Shown: positions 9,221 to 17,922 of the stretch, one piece after another | Numbering within the stretch: the first letter of the stretch is position 1 | Layout: each line of letters starts with the position of its first letter | Assembly (NCBI RefSeq): GCF_001278075.1 | Contig: NZ_CP011340.1 | Location: 992,001-1,056,000, forward strand | Source of the DNA: Streptomyces pristinaespiralis | GTDB lineage: Bacteria; Actinomycetota; Actinomycetes; Streptomycetales; Streptomycetaceae | DNA length: 64,000 nt | Reading direction: 5' to 3' | Made by a program: the position numbers and the translations under genes | Notes under the pieces: model-generated | What the model saw: only the letters and a program-made list of their open reading frames with translations | Database searches by the model: none | Told to the model about the DNA's origin: nothing

Positions 9221-10321
9221 GTGAAAGTCGGTCCGAAGGCCTTATCCGCACTGCTCGTCAGCACGGCGCTGGCCGCGTGTCTGCTGGGCACGGTTCCCCT
9301 CGCGTCGGCGGCCGACCCGGTCGGCCGGGCCCCCGTGGCGACCGACGCGTCCGATGCGGCTCCGCACGCCGGGCACGCCGGGCACGCGGTGAGCGGTTCG
9401 GTGCTCGCGTCAGGCGACGACCCCGACGGCGACGGCTACATCCCGGCGAATCCGCCGGTGACGGGCGTGACCCCGTCGCACCGGACCCCGCCGCCGCGCT
9501 ACTTCCACGAGTTCCAGGCCAACTGCGCGGTGACCCATACCGCGCCGGTCGACCCGATCGTCTACCCGGGGCAGCCGGGCCGGTCGCACGACCACACCTT
9601 CATGGGAAACCGCTCCACGGACGCGTCGAGCACCACGGCGTCCCTGTCCGGCGGAGCCACGACGTGCAAGGTGCCCGGCGACCCGTCCGCGTACTGGATG
9701 CCGTCGCTCTTCAACGGTGACCGAAAGATCCTGCCGATCGGTGACCAGGTCATCTACTACAAGGCCGGCGTCACCGACTACACCAGCGTCCGGCCCTTCC
9801 CCAAGGGCCTGCGGTACGTGGTCGGCAACCCGGCGCAGACCCGTGAGCAGTTCCGTGCCCATCCCGGCTGGGTCGAGGGCTGGGAGTGCGGCGACAGTTT
9901 CCGCAACATCGACTTCCCGCAGCACTGCCCCGCCGGTACGCAGCTCAACATCCGCATGCAGGCACCCAGTTGCTGGACCGGCCTGCATCTCGACACCCCC
10001 GACCACCAGAGCCACATGGCGTATCCGGTGGTCAAGCCCGGCACCAACGACAACGTCTGCCCGGCGAGCCACCCGGTCGCGCTGCCCATGGTCGAGTTCA
10101 AGATGGCGTTCCCGGTGGACGGCGACATGTCCCAGGTCAGGCTGGCCAGCGGCGGCGCCCACTCGTTCCACTACGACTTCTTCAACGCGTGGCACGAGCC
10201 GACGCTGAAGGCCATGGTGGACCACTGCATCGTGGGCGGCCTGCAGTGCGACGCCCGGGGCTACGACCAGAACCACCCCGAGGCCGGTGCGGCGCTGAAC
10301 GCCGACTACCAGCTGCCCTGA
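9221..10321 (+). CDS. Secreted DUF1996 protein
   Basis: A 366-residue exported protein. GTG at 9221 is preceded by GGAGG (9211-9215) and begins a signal peptide ending near ASAAD. The DUF1996 domain occupies about 100-350, with typical motifs FHEFQANCAVTHT, RSHDHTFMGN, AYWMPSL, GWECGD and FHYDFFNAWHE. Its several His and Cys residues suggest metal binding or disulfides. The family is common beside carbohydrate-active enzymes in fungi and actinobacteria, but its activity is not established. Codon 8 is a TTA, so expression may be bldA-dependent. A hairpin follows the stop. Confidence 0.9.
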   Translation: MKVGPKALSALLVSTALAACLLGTVPLASAADPVGRAPVATDASDAAPHAGHAGHAVSGSVLASGDDPDGDGYIPANPPVTGVTPSHRTPPPRYFHEFQANCAVTHTAPVDPIVYPGQPGRSHDHTFMGNRSTDASSTTASLSGGATTCKVPGDPSAYWMPSLFNGDRKILPIGDQVIYYKAGVTDYTSVRPFPKGLRYVVGNPAQTREQFRAHPGWVEGWECGDSFRNIDFPQHCPAGTQLNIRMQAPSCWTGLHLDTPDHQSHMAYPVVKPGTNDNVCPASHPVALPMVEFKMAFPVDGDMSQVRLASGGAHSFHYDFFNAWHEPTLKAMVDHCIVGGLQCDARGYDQNHPEAGAALNADYQLP

Positions 10322-10341
10322 CCGTACGTGCCTCCGACCGC

Positions 10342-10380
10342 CCGGCCCGTCCCGTCCTCCCTGACTCCGGGACGGGCCGG
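10342..10380. terminator. Bidirectional hairpin
   Basis: Perfect 13-base stem CCGGCCCGTCCCG / CGGGACGGGCCGG with a 13-base loop, between the convergent DUF1996 and LacI genes. Confidence 0.8.
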
Positions 10381-10403
10381 GCCGCTTCACGCGCTGCACA
10401 CCG

Positions 10404-11444
10404 TCACGCGGAGGCCCTGACGACGAGCTCCGCGTCGAAGATCACCGACGTGGGCTCGGAGAGCGTTCCCTCGATCTGCTCCTGGAGCAGGCGCGCCATG
10501 GTCGCCGCCATCTCCTCCATGGGCTGCCGGATCGTGGTCAGGGGCGGCCGGCAGACGGCGGCGACATTGGAGTCGTCGAAGCCGATCACCGCCACGTCCT
10601 CCGGCACCCGTCGCCCCGTCGCCAGCAATGTCTGGACGACCCCCAGGGCCATGAGGTCGTTGGCCGCGAACACCCCGTCGATGTCCGGGTGTTCCATCAG
10701 CAGGCGCCCCATCGCGGCGGTACCGCTCTCCGTGGTGAAGCCGCCCTCCGCGATCGGGATGTAGGGGTGACCGTGGCGGGCCAGGGTGTCGCGGAAGCCG
10801 GCCAGCCGGTCCTGAGCTGCGGGCAGGTTGAGGGGCCCGGTGACGGTGGCCACCCGTCGGCAGCCGCGGGCCAGCAGGTGCTCGGCCGCGAGCCGCGCGC
10901 CGTCGCGGTGCGCCACGTCGACGTAGGTGACCGGTGTCGACACAAGGGGCCTCGCGAACAGCACGCAGGGCAGGTCCTCCTCGGCCAGCAGGGTGGGCAG
11001 GGGATCCTCTGCGTGCGTGGAGAAGATGAGCGCCCCGTCCGCGCTGCTGTGCCGCAGATACGACAGGACCTCGCCCCTCGCCTTCTCCGTCTCGGCGAAC
11101 ATCAGCACCGGGTACATGGAGCGCGGACGCAGAAAACCGACCACGCCGCTGACGACCCGGCCGAAGAACGGGTCCGCCAACACCCGTGCCGCGAAGGCGT
11201 TCTGTTCGCTCTCGGACTCGTCGCCGGCGCCGGAGACGACCAGGGCGATGGTCTCCGCCCGTTTCGTCACCAGGGACCGGGCGGCCCGGTTCGGGGTGTA
11301 GCCCGTGTTCCGGATCGCTTCACGCACCACGTCCTGGATGGCGGGATCCACGTTCCGGATGCCGTTGACGACCCGCGAGACCGTGGCACGGGAGACGCCC
11401 GCCGCCCGGGCCACGTCCTCGAGGGTGGGGGTCTGTCTCGTCAT
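10404..11444 (-). CDS. LacI-family repressor, probable regulator of GH3 and the discoidin-glycosidase
   Basis: A 346-residue repressor. The N-terminal helix-turn-helix (about 7-27, TLEDVARAAGVSRATVSRVV) and hinge helix are typical of LacI/GalR. The remainder is a periplasmic-binding-protein-like sugar sensor domain, with family motifs such as DGVFAANDLMALG and VAVIGFDDS. It lies 55 bases downstream of the GH3 gene on the same strand. An imperfect GAGCGCTC operator in that gap suggests autoregulation. Matching operators before GH3 and the discoidin-glycosidase make it their likely repressor, released by an imported glucoside. That assignment is inference from position. Confidence 0.92.
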   Translation of the reverse strand: MTRQTPTLEDVARAAGVSRATVSRVVNGIRNVDPAIQDVVREAIRNTGYTPNRAARSLVTKRAETIALVVSGAGDESESEQNAFAARVLADPFFGRVVSGVVGFLRPRSMYPVLMFAETEKARGEVLSYLRHSSADGALIFSTHAEDPLPTLLAEEDLPCVLFARPLVSTPVTYVDVAHRDGARLAAEHLLARGCRRVATVTGPLNLPAAQDRLAGFRDTLARHGHPYIPIAEGGFTTESGTAAMGRLLMEHPDIDGVFAANDLMALGVVQTLLATGRRVPEDVAVIGFDDSNVAAVCRPPLTTIRQPMEEMAATMARLLQEQIEGTLSEPTSVIFDAELVVRASA

Positions 11445-11475
11445 GCCCGTACCCTACCGAGGCCCGTCGGGCCGG

Positions 11476-11490
11476 CGGGAGCGCTCTCCC
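11476..11490. promoter_or_regulatory. Imperfect GAGCGCTC operator before the LacI gene
   Basis: GGGAGCGCTCTCC-like sequence centred at 11482/11483; the core GAGCGCTC is perfect and the flanks carry one mismatch pair. It lies in the 55-base gap between GH3 and the LacI gene, about 32 bases before the LacI start, fitting autoregulation. Confidence 0.5.
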
Positions 11491-11499
11491 GACCAGGAA

Positions 11500-14196
11500 T
11501 CAACGGGGACCGTGCTCCCCCGCCGTCATGGCGCCCGAGAGGGCGGCCCGGCCCGCGGACGGCCCCACCAGGACCTGGAACACGCCCGGTTCGACCCGCC
11601 AGGCACGGTCCCGTACGCACCAGTGCCGCAGAGCCCGCCCAGGGACGTGCACGACGGCGGTGACGTCCTCCCCCGGGGCCGCCTCGACCGCCGCGTAACC
11701 CGCGAACCACCTGACCGGCCGATCGACAGCCGAGTCGGGCTTCGCCAGATACACCTGGACGACCTCGCGGCCGCTGCGCACGCCCGTGTTGCGCAGGCGC
11801 ACCCGTACGGTGAGACCGCCGGCGCCGCCCTGCCCGGCGGGTCGGCCTGCGGGCAGCCCGGCAGGTGAAGCGGCGGGCAGCCCGAGGGGCGGGCCGGTGG
11901 GTTCCACCGTCATGTCCAGGTAGTCCCATGTGGTGTAGCCGAGGCCGTGGCCGAACCAGTACGCGGGCTCCCGCCCCTCGCGCAACCATGCCCGGTGGCC
12001 GATGTGGAGGCCCTCCGCGTAGTGCAGGACGCCTGCGTCGGGCGTGGTCGCGGCCACCGGCACGTCCGCCAGGCGGGCGCCCCAGGTCGTGGGCAGCCGC
12101 CCTTGCGGTTCCGCGGCGCCGAAGAGCATGTCGGCGAGGCCCGCCCCGCCCTCCTGGCCGGGAAACCACGTCAGCAGCACCGCTGCCACGTCCTTCCGCC
12201 AGGGCATCTCCACCGGGCTGCCGGCGTTGACGACGACCACGGTGCGGGGATTGGCGGCCGCCACCGCCCGCACGAGGGCGTCCTGTTGTCCCGGCAGGGC
12301 CAGGTCCTCCCGGTCGTGGCCTTCGGACTCGCTGTCCTCCGTGGTGCCCACGCAGACGATCGCGACGTCCGCGTCACGGGCCGCGCGCACGGCGTCGGCG
12401 ACGGCCCGGGCGGGTTCCGGCCGCGGCGGCGCGGCGGTCACCAGGACGGCCCGGCCGGTGTCGGGGGCGAGTTGCCGGCGGGCCACGACAAGCACGGGCG
12501 CTCCGGCCGTCAGGGACACGCGGCCGTGGTGGCAGGGCGGGTTGACGTGGACGACGGCCGGATCGTCCGACTCACGCGGGAACTCTCCGTCCAGCAGGAG
12601 CGCATCGTCCACGGTGAGGCTCATGTGCCCGAAACCGCCGACGCCGAGTGTCCATTCGCCGCCGGCGCGGGGCAGGAGGCGGGTGCTGATCTCCACGGTG
12701 TGCGCCCCTGGCGGCTGCGGCGGCTCCAGTTGGCGACCGGACATGCGGTGCTCGGCGCACAGTTCCCGGCCCGCCTCGTCCAGCACGCGCAGGAGGACCC
12801 CGGGCCGCCCCGTCCGCGGGTCGCGGCAGTCGGCGGGGTCCAACGGCGGTGGCGCGAAGACCGGGGGCCCGGCCACGTGGACGACGCTCACGCCATCCCC
12901 GAGCGCCTCCTTGATTCCGTCGAGCGGACCGGTGACGCGCTGCGGGAAGACCCCGGCGCTGCCGCCGCCCTGACTCCGTGGGGTCCCGGCGTGGTCGCCG
13001 ATCAGCGCGACCGTCGTCAGGGCTGCGGCGTCGAGCGGGAGCACCCCCCGGTTCTCCAGCAGCACGGAGCCGGCGACCACGGCGCGACGCAGCAGCCACC
13101 GCCGGTCGTCCTCGGAGAGAGGAAGACGCCGGGCAGGGGCCGACGGTGACACGACCGCAACGGCGGACGCCGGCGACGAGGGCCGGGCCGGGGACGCTGC
13201 GGAGAGGGCCGGGGCCAGGGCCGTTGCCGAGGCGGGCAGGGCCGGGGACGTCGGCGACGCGGACAGGGCCGAGGCCGTTGCCGAGGCGGGCAGGGCCGGG
13301 GACGTCGCTGCCGTGGGCGAGAAGAACGACGGGCCGGCCGGGCCGAGAGCTCCGACCCGCCCGGCGAGCCGGAGCAGGCGGCGGACCTTGTCGTCCACGG
13401 CCTCCTCCCCGACCGCTCCGCCGGTGACCGCGTCGACCAGCACGTCACCCCAGGGGCCGTGAGGTCCGGGCATCGCAAGGTCCTGACCGGCGAGGGCGGC
13501 TGCGACGGTAGAACGTACGGCCCCCCAGTCGGAGACGACCAGCCCGTCGAATCCCCACTCCTCTTTCAGCGGTTCGACCAGGAGAGCGCTCTCCGTCATC
13601 GTGGCCCCGTTCACGCCGTTGTAGCCGGACATGACCACATGGACGCCGGCTTCCACCGCACTCTCGAACGGGGCGAGATAGACCTCCCGCAGCGCTCTTT
13701 CCCCGACGCGGACGTCCACGCTGAGCCGCTCGGTCTCCGAGTCGTTGGCCACGTAGTGCTTGGCCGCGGCGGCGACGCCGTACGACTGGATGCCCCGGAT
13801 CAGGGCCGCCCCGGTGCGGCCGACGAGGACCGGGTCCTCGGAGAAGCACTCGAAGTGCCGGCCGGCCAGGGGCGAGCGGTGGATGTTGAGGGTCGGCGCC
13901 AGCACGACGTGCACCGACTTGCGCCGCGCCTCGTCCGCCAGAAGGCGCCCCAGCCGTTCGACCAGGTCCTCGTCCCACATCGCGCAGAGCCCCGTTGCGG
14001 ACGGCAGCAACGCCGACGTCTCGAACTCGTCCCAGGCTTCCCCGCGCACACCGGCGGGCCCGTCGGACATCGTCATCGCTCCCAGCCCGACGGCGGGTTC
14101 GGCGGCCGTGCGCCAGGTGGTGGCGCCCGTGAGCAGGCGTACCTTCTGCCGCAGGTCGAGCTTGTCCAGCAGGCGGGTGAGGTCTTCCTCGTCCAT
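11500..14196 (-). CDS. GH3 beta-glucosidase with PA14 domain
   Basis: An 898-residue cytoplasmic GH3 enzyme without a signal peptide, which would hydrolyse imported beta-glucosides. The ATG at 14196 follows GAGGGG. The (beta/alpha)8 domain spans about 10-300, with substrate-binding KHYVAND (K146, H147) and the nucleophile D223 in GLVVSDWGA. An Ala/Ser/Pro-rich linker follows (about 295-360), built partly from an 18-residue tandem repeat. Then come the alpha/beta sandwich domain with an inserted PA14 domain (about 415-550) and a C-terminal FnIII-like domain (from about 770). A 24-base perfect palindrome upstream and a second operator within the coding region indicate LacI-type control. Confidence 0.93.
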   Translation of the reverse strand: MDEEDLTRLLDKLDLRQKVRLLTGATTWRTAAEPAVGLGAMTMSDGPAGVRGEAWDEFETSALLPSATGLCAMWDEDLVERLGRLLADEARRKSVHVVLAPTLNIHRSPLAGRHFECFSEDPVLVGRTGAALIRGIQSYGVAAAAKHYVANDSETERLSVDVRVGERALREVYLAPFESAVEAGVHVVMSGYNGVNGATMTESALLVEPLKEEWGFDGLVVSDWGAVRSTVAAALAGQDLAMPGPHGPWGDVLVDAVTGGAVGEEAVDDKVRRLLRLAGRVGALGPAGPSFFSPTAATSPALPASATASALSASPTSPALPASATALAPALSAASPARPSSPASAVAVVSPSAPARRLPLSEDDRRWLLRRAVVAGSVLLENRGVLPLDAAALTTVALIGDHAGTPRSQGGGSAGVFPQRVTGPLDGIKEALGDGVSVVHVAGPPVFAPPPLDPADCRDPRTGRPGVLLRVLDEAGRELCAEHRMSGRQLEPPQPPGAHTVEISTRLLPRAGGEWTLGVGGFGHMSLTVDDALLLDGEFPRESDDPAVVHVNPPCHHGRVSLTAGAPVLVVARRQLAPDTGRAVLVTAAPPRPEPARAVADAVRAARDADVAIVCVGTTEDSESEGHDREDLALPGQQDALVRAVAAANPRTVVVVNAGSPVEMPWRKDVAAVLLTWFPGQEGGAGLADMLFGAAEPQGRLPTTWGARLADVPVAATTPDAGVLHYAEGLHIGHRAWLREGREPAYWFGHGLGYTTWDYLDMTVEPTGPPLGLPAASPAGLPAGRPAGQGGAGGLTVRVRLRNTGVRSGREVVQVYLAKPDSAVDRPVRWFAGYAAVEAAPGEDVTAVVHVPGRALRHWCVRDRAWRVEPGVFQVLVGPSAGRAALSGAMTAGEHGPR
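13221..13307. repeat. 33-base direct repeat, 54-base period, in GH3 linker
   Basis: The 33 bases at 13221-13253 recur exactly at 13275-13307. The 54-base period keeps frame and encodes two copies of a TSPALPASATA-type linker segment. Confidence 0.8.
13581..13594. promoter_or_regulatory. GGAGAGCGCTCTCC site inside the GH3 gene
   Basis: A perfect 14-base operator copy within codons for TESALLVE, about 600 bases into the gene. It could act as a roadblock or looping site. Chance is possible but a perfect 14-mer identical to the two upstream operators is notable. Confidence 0.5.
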
Positions 14197-14224
14197 AGGG
14201 CCCCTCTTCGACCTCCGAGGCGCC

Positions 14225-14248
14225 CCTTCGGAGAGCGCTCTCCGAAGG
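14225..14248. promoter_or_regulatory. 24-base palindromic operator of the GH3 gene
   Basis: Positions 14225-14248 form a perfect 24-base palindrome whose core is GGAGAGCGCTCTCC (14230-14243), 29-52 bases before the GH3 ATG. Confidence 0.75.
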
Positions 14249-14274
14249 ATGGCCAACACGATGCCGACTGTCAA
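14246..14274 (-). promoter_or_regulatory. Promoter of the GH3 gene
   Basis: Reading leftward: TTGACA (14274-14269), a 17-base spacer, then CATCCT (14251-14246). The operator core begins 2 bases further on. The arrangement matches the discoidin-glycosidase and GH48 promoters. Confidence 0.6.
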
Positions 14275-14517
14275 CGCCGAGCACGGCGGGGCGTGTTCGG
14301 AGATGCCCGAGGGACACCACGCCCCTGCACGCCCGCCGCGCCCCTCAGCCAACGACGGGGACAGGACGGTCCCTCCACGGGCCGGAATCGATGTCGCACA
14401 GGCATCCGCCCCCTTCTGCTCGTCGGATCGGTCACGCGGAAAGTTCGAGAATTCGTTCAGGGGTGTGATCCTGCGCGGGGCTGCGCGCCAGGGTGCCGAC
14501 GGGCGCCCGGGTCCGGG

Positions 14518-14527
14518 AGAGCGCTCT
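14518..14527. promoter_or_regulatory. AGAGCGCTCT palindrome between GH3 and the AraC gene
   Basis: A perfect 10-base palindrome with the same core, about 135 bases before the AraC-type gene. Its role is unclear; it could be an auxiliary site for the GH3 operator about 280 bases away. The rest of 14249-14662 shows no gene. Confidence 0.35.
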
Positions 14528-14662
14528 GTGCCGGCCCGGCCGGAGGCGCTGCGGCCGGGCCGCGGCCGGAGCTCGTCGGACCCGACCGGACCGGGCACAG
14601 GATGTCGGGTCCGACAGGATGGGGGCCTCCTAGCGTGAGTGTCGTCAAGGAAGGAGGCCGGC

Positions 14663-15529
14663 GTGCTGGAACCGCTGAACCGTGCCATGGAGCACATCGA
14701 GAGCCGTCTCGATCAGCAGATCGACGTGGCCGAACTGGCGCGCATCGCGATGACGTCGGAGTACCACTTCCGTCGGATGTTCTCCGCGCTCGCGGGGATG
14801 TCCCTGTCGGAGTACGTCCGGCGCAGGCGGCTGACGGTCGCGGGGGCCGAGGTGCTCGCCGGCGGGCGGACGCTGCTGGAGATCGCGGTCCGCTACGGCT
14901 ACGGCTCCGGGGAGGCGTTCGCGCGGGCGTTCCGCGCCGTGCACGGCGTCGGCCCGGGCGAGGCCCGCCGGACGGGTGCGGCACTGCGGTCCCAGCAGCG
15001 GTTGTCCTTCCGTCTCACCGTCGAAGGGAGCGGCAGTATGAGGTACAGGGTCGTGGACAGGGACGCGTTCCGTGTGGTCGGTATGAAGGCCCGCGTGCCT
15101 CTTGTCCACGAGGGGGTGAATCCGGCCATCGCCGACTTCATCCGGGGCATCGACAAGGGGATGATCCGGCGGCTCACCGAGTTGTCCGACCAGGAGCCGA
15201 AGGGGATCGTCGCGGTGAGCGACGACCTCGACCCGAGCCGGGCGGAGGGGACGGAGCTCGACTACTACCACGGCGTGTTGACCGGTGCCGAGGCGCCGGA
15301 GGGCACGGACGTCCTGGCCGTTCCGGCGGGGACGTGGGCGGTCTTCGAGAGCTCGGGCCCGTTCCCGCAGGCTCTGCAGTTCCTGTGGCGGGACGTGTTC
15401 ACGCAGTGGTTCCCGTCGAACCCGTACCGGAGCAGGCCAGGGCCGGAGATCCTGCGGGTGAGCGTGTCGGGGGACGGGGCGCATGCGGACGCGGAGCTGT
15501 GGATCCCCGTGGAGCGCTCCACGCTCTGA
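14663..15529 (+). CDS. AraC-family regulator with GyrI-like effector domain
   Basis: A 288-residue regulator. GTG at 14663 is preferred over the upstream GTG at 14639 because AAGGAGG lies 6-8 bases before it. Residues 1-105 hold two AraC helix-turn-helix motifs (IDVAELARIAMTSEYHFRRM and LLEIAVRYGYGSGEAFARAF). Residues about 130-288 match the GyrI-like/SOUL effector-binding domain (YRVVDRDAFRVVGM, VPAGTWAVFESSGPFP, EILRVS). The Rob/BmrR-like architecture usually senses small hydrophobic compounds. It is monocistronic; a strong hairpin follows. Confidence 0.92.
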   Translation: MLEPLNRAMEHIESRLDQQIDVAELARIAMTSEYHFRRMFSALAGMSLSEYVRRRRLTVAGAEVLAGGRTLLEIAVRYGYGSGEAFARAFRAVHGVGPGEARRTGAALRSQQRLSFRLTVEGSGSMRYRVVDRDAFRVVGMKARVPLVHEGVNPAIADFIRGIDKGMIRRLTELSDQEPKGIVAVSDDLDPSRAEGTELDYYHGVLTGAEAPEGTDVLAVPAGTWAVFESSGPFPQALQFLWRDVFTQWFPSNPYRSRPGPEILRVSVSGDGAHADAELWIPVERSTL

Positions 15530-15587
15530 GGCCGAGGGGTCCGTTCCCTGAGGGCCCACGCTCTGAGGGCCCCGCTCCGAGCGGGCG

Positions 15588-15627
15588 CGCCGGGGTCCGG
15601 AGCCGTACGCGGCGCCGGACCCCGGCG
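15588..15627 (+). terminator. Hairpin after the AraC gene
   Basis: Perfect 13-base stem CGCCGGGGTCCGG / CCGGACCCCGGCG with a 14-base loop, about 60 bases after the stop. From here to 15989 I see no convincing gene. Confidence 0.8.
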
Positions 15628-15989
15628 GCGGCCCTGCCCCCGTGATCAAGAACCGCCGCCCGCGAAGTCGGCGCGACCGGCTCAGGGTATTCATTGCGCT
15701 TCGGAGCGTTCACAGCTCGGAAGAGCCGCCTCAAGGGCGATACCGGGGCAGGTTGCGCGGTCGGCGCAGGTGGACGGTCGGGCTCGCATGGTTCCTGTGG
15801 GTGACCGGGGGTGTCGCGTTGCCGGGCGACCTGGAGCCGGACCGGGGATGCGCCGCCGCCCGGGCGCCGGTGTCGCCCGAATTGCCCTGCTTCGCCGGTC
15901 ACGTGCGTGTCGGCCGGAACTATGGGTACTCGCGCTGCCACGGTGAACCGATCTGCTCGGCTTCGGCCGAGGATCAAGAAGGGACCGGC

Positions 15990-16547
15990 ATGGGACACGG
16001 CGGGAACGTCATCGAGGAACTCACGGCGGACCACCGAGAGGTGGACGCGCTGTTCGCCCGGATCGAGATGCAGCCGGTCGCGGACAAGCGCCGCCGCGAG
16101 CTCGTGGACGAGCTGACGGTGGAACTGGTGCGGCACGCCGTTGCCGAGGAGGAGTACCTGTACCCGGCGGTGCGCCGCCACGTGGACGGGGGTGACGGTC
16201 TCGCCGACAAGGAGATCGAGGACCATGCCCGCGTCGAACGGATGCTGAAGGAACTCGAGGGCCTCGACCCCGACCACATCGATTTCAACCACTTGGTCGC
16301 GAAGCTGAAGCTCGAGGTCGCCGAGCATGTGCGGGACGAGGAGAACCGGCTCTTCCCGCTCCTGGAAGACGCGTGCACCCCGGAGACGCTGGCCGATCTG
16401 GGCGAGAGGATCCGCCGGGCGAAGAAGACCGCGCCGACCCGCCCGCACCCCGCCGCTCCGGACACGCCTCCCGCGAACAAGCTCCTCGCCCCCGGGGCCG
16501 GCCTGGTGGACCGGGCCCGTGACCTGATCACCGGCCGTCACCACTGA
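15990..16547 (+). CDS. Hemerythrin HHE-domain protein
   Basis: A 185-residue cytoplasmic protein; the ATG at 15990 follows AAGAAGGGA. Two hemerythrin HHE units bring the expected di-iron ligands: H15 (DHREVD), H48 with E52-E53 (RHAVAEEEYLYP), H76 (DHARVE), and H111 with E115 (EHVRDEENRLFP). Such proteins bind oxygen or nitric oxide or sense redox state. The C-terminal 50 residues are Pro/Ala-rich and probably disordered. A small conserved gene follows 143 bases later. Confidence 0.93.
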   Translation: MGHGGNVIEELTADHREVDALFARIEMQPVADKRRRELVDELTVELVRHAVAEEEYLYPAVRRHVDGGDGLADKEIEDHARVERMLKELEGLDPDHIDFNHLVAKLKLEVAEHVRDEENRLFPLLEDACTPETLADLGERIRRAKKTAPTRPHPAAPDTPPANKLLAPGAGLVDRARDLITGRHH

Positions 16548-16690
16548 GACCGGTCCCGGTCCGCACCGCCGTTCCCGTTGCCCCGACCGGCCGCACGAAC
16601 CGTACGAACCACACGCACCGCGCCGCATGAGCCACATGCGACGCATGAGACACGAACCGCAGGAATCGCACGAAGAGAGGAACCGACACC

Positions 16691-16921
16691 ATGAGCACCA
16701 GCGAAACCGGCGAGATCACCGGCACGAAGGACAAGCACTACAACCTGATCTGGTACGTCGAGGCGTGTCTGAGCAACGCGCTGCGGATGGAGACCTACAT
16801 CAAGGACGCGGAGCGCGACAAGGACACCGAGATCGTCGAGCTGTTCCGCAAGGCGCAGGCCGACAGCCGCAAGGGTGCCGAGCTCGGCAAGGAACTGCTG
16901 CGTTCGCGCCTCGGCACCTGA
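16691..16921 (+). CDS. Small conserved protein of unknown function
   Basis: A 76-residue, mostly alpha-helical, charged protein. The ATG at 16691 follows AGAGAGGAA. A short polar N terminus precedes one long helix (DKHYNLIWYVEACLSNALRM onward) with acidic and basic faces. There is no membrane helix or metal motif. Coding is supported by codon bias and ribosome site. Position after the hemerythrin gene suggests a stress-related role, which is only a guess. Confidence 0.75.
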   Translation: MSTSETGEITGTKDKHYNLIWYVEACLSNALRMETYIKDAERDKDTEIVELFRKAQADSRKGAELGKELLRSRLGT

Positions 16922-17051
16922 GCCGGTTCGGCCGCGCCCGCCGGCCGGTCGCCCCCGGGCCTCGTCGTTCCCACGGCGGGGCCCGGCCGTGTACCGCAGG
17001 AGCTCCCCCTGACGCTCCGGTGCCCGGGACGCCCTTACGGGCCCTACGCGC

Positions 17052-17085
17052 CAGGACCGGTCCCCGTTTCCGGGGACCGGTCCTG
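17052..17085. terminator. Strong bidirectional hairpin
   Basis: Perfect 15-base stem CAGGACCGGTCCCCG / CGGGGACCGGTCCTG with a TTTC loop, between the convergent 76-residue gene and the PEBP gene. Confidence 0.9.
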
Positions 17086-17106
17086 CGGTGTGCGGCGCCG
17101 TCCTTG

Positions 17107-17559
17107 TCAGCGCTGGTAGAGGCCGACGATCGTGCCGCCGGCCAGTTGTGTCCTGTCCACGGCGCGGTGGACGTCGTCGGCGGTGGGGTTGTCGGGGAGT
17201 GTCACGGGCTCGGGCAGGGCGTAGAGGCGGAAGAAGTACCGGTGTGCGTCGTCGCCGACCGGTGGTTGCGGTCCGCCCCAGCCTGTTTCCCCGTAGCCGT
17301 TGGTCCGGGGCGTGCCGCCAGGGGGTGTCTCCCCGGCCTCCACGGAGCCGTCGGCCGGGTCGATGCCGGTGACGAGCCAGTGGACGAAGGTCCCGGAGGG
17401 TGCGTCGGGGTCCTCGCAGAGCAGGAGCAGCTCTGCCGTACCGTCGGGCACGCCGGACCAGGTCAGCGGTGGGGAGATGTTGTCGCCGTCCCGTGCGTAG
17501 CGTCGCGGGACGAGCGCGTGGTCGTTGAACGCTGCTGTGTGCAGTTCGATCCCAGCCAT
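17107..17559 (-). CDS. YbhB/YbcL-type PEBP protein
   Basis: A 150-residue cytoplasmic protein of the Raf-kinase-inhibitor-like (phosphatidylethanolamine-binding) family. Diagnostic motifs are PPLTWSGVP, DPDAPSGTFVHW, TNGYGETGWGGP and HRYFFRLYAL, covering the anion-binding pocket. The length is that of bacterial YbhB. Its bacterial role is poorly defined. It is monocistronic, with start ATG at 17559. Confidence 0.94.
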   Translation of the reverse strand: MAGIELHTAAFNDHALVPRRYARDGDNISPPLTWSGVPDGTAELLLLCEDPDAPSGTFVHWLVTGIDPADGSVEAGETPPGGTPRTNGYGETGWGGPQPPVGDDAHRYFFRLYALPEPVTLPDNPTADDVHRAVDRTQLAGGTIVGLYQR

Positions 17560-17795
17560 GCCTCAGCGGTATCCCCGGGCGGGCACTGTCGCCAGCTCTG
17601 GGGCCCATGTGGCGGAGGACCGGGCGCACCGCGGCGCGCGGGCCGGCGGGAATGACGGCCCGGCCGCTGCGGGGCCGGGCTCCCCCTCCGGCGGAGGTCG
17701 AGCAGCATGTCGTGCGGTGTGTCAGGACCGTGGGGCCCTCGATGATCCCGCCCAAGTGAGCACTGGGCTCCTCCTCGTCCGACTGCGGACGACGA

Positions 17796-17890
17796 CCGGT
17801 CGACAATCGGGCGCGACCGGGCGGCCGACCGGGCTGCAGGTCGGGCTACCGGCCGGGCGACAGGTCGGGCGACGGACCGGTCGCGGTCGG
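17796..17890. repeat. GACCGG-rich degenerate repeat
   Basis: Within the 363-base gap 17560-17922, the stretch 17796-17890 repeats GACCGG, GTCGGGC and GGGCGAC words at irregular spacing of about 10-20 bases. No gene is supported here. Confidence 0.35.
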
Positions 17891-17922
17891 AACGAGCGTC
17901 CGCGGCCCGAACCGGTCGTGCC

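Noticed and set aside
10456..10469. GGAGAGCGTTCC within the LacI gene
   Set aside because: The core palindrome is broken (GCGTTC), and it lies near the 3' end of coding sequence.
15642..15989. In-frame extension upstream of the hemerythrin gene
   Set aside because: There is no ribosome site before it, composition is atypical, and the ATG at 15990 has a good site and begins the conserved domain.
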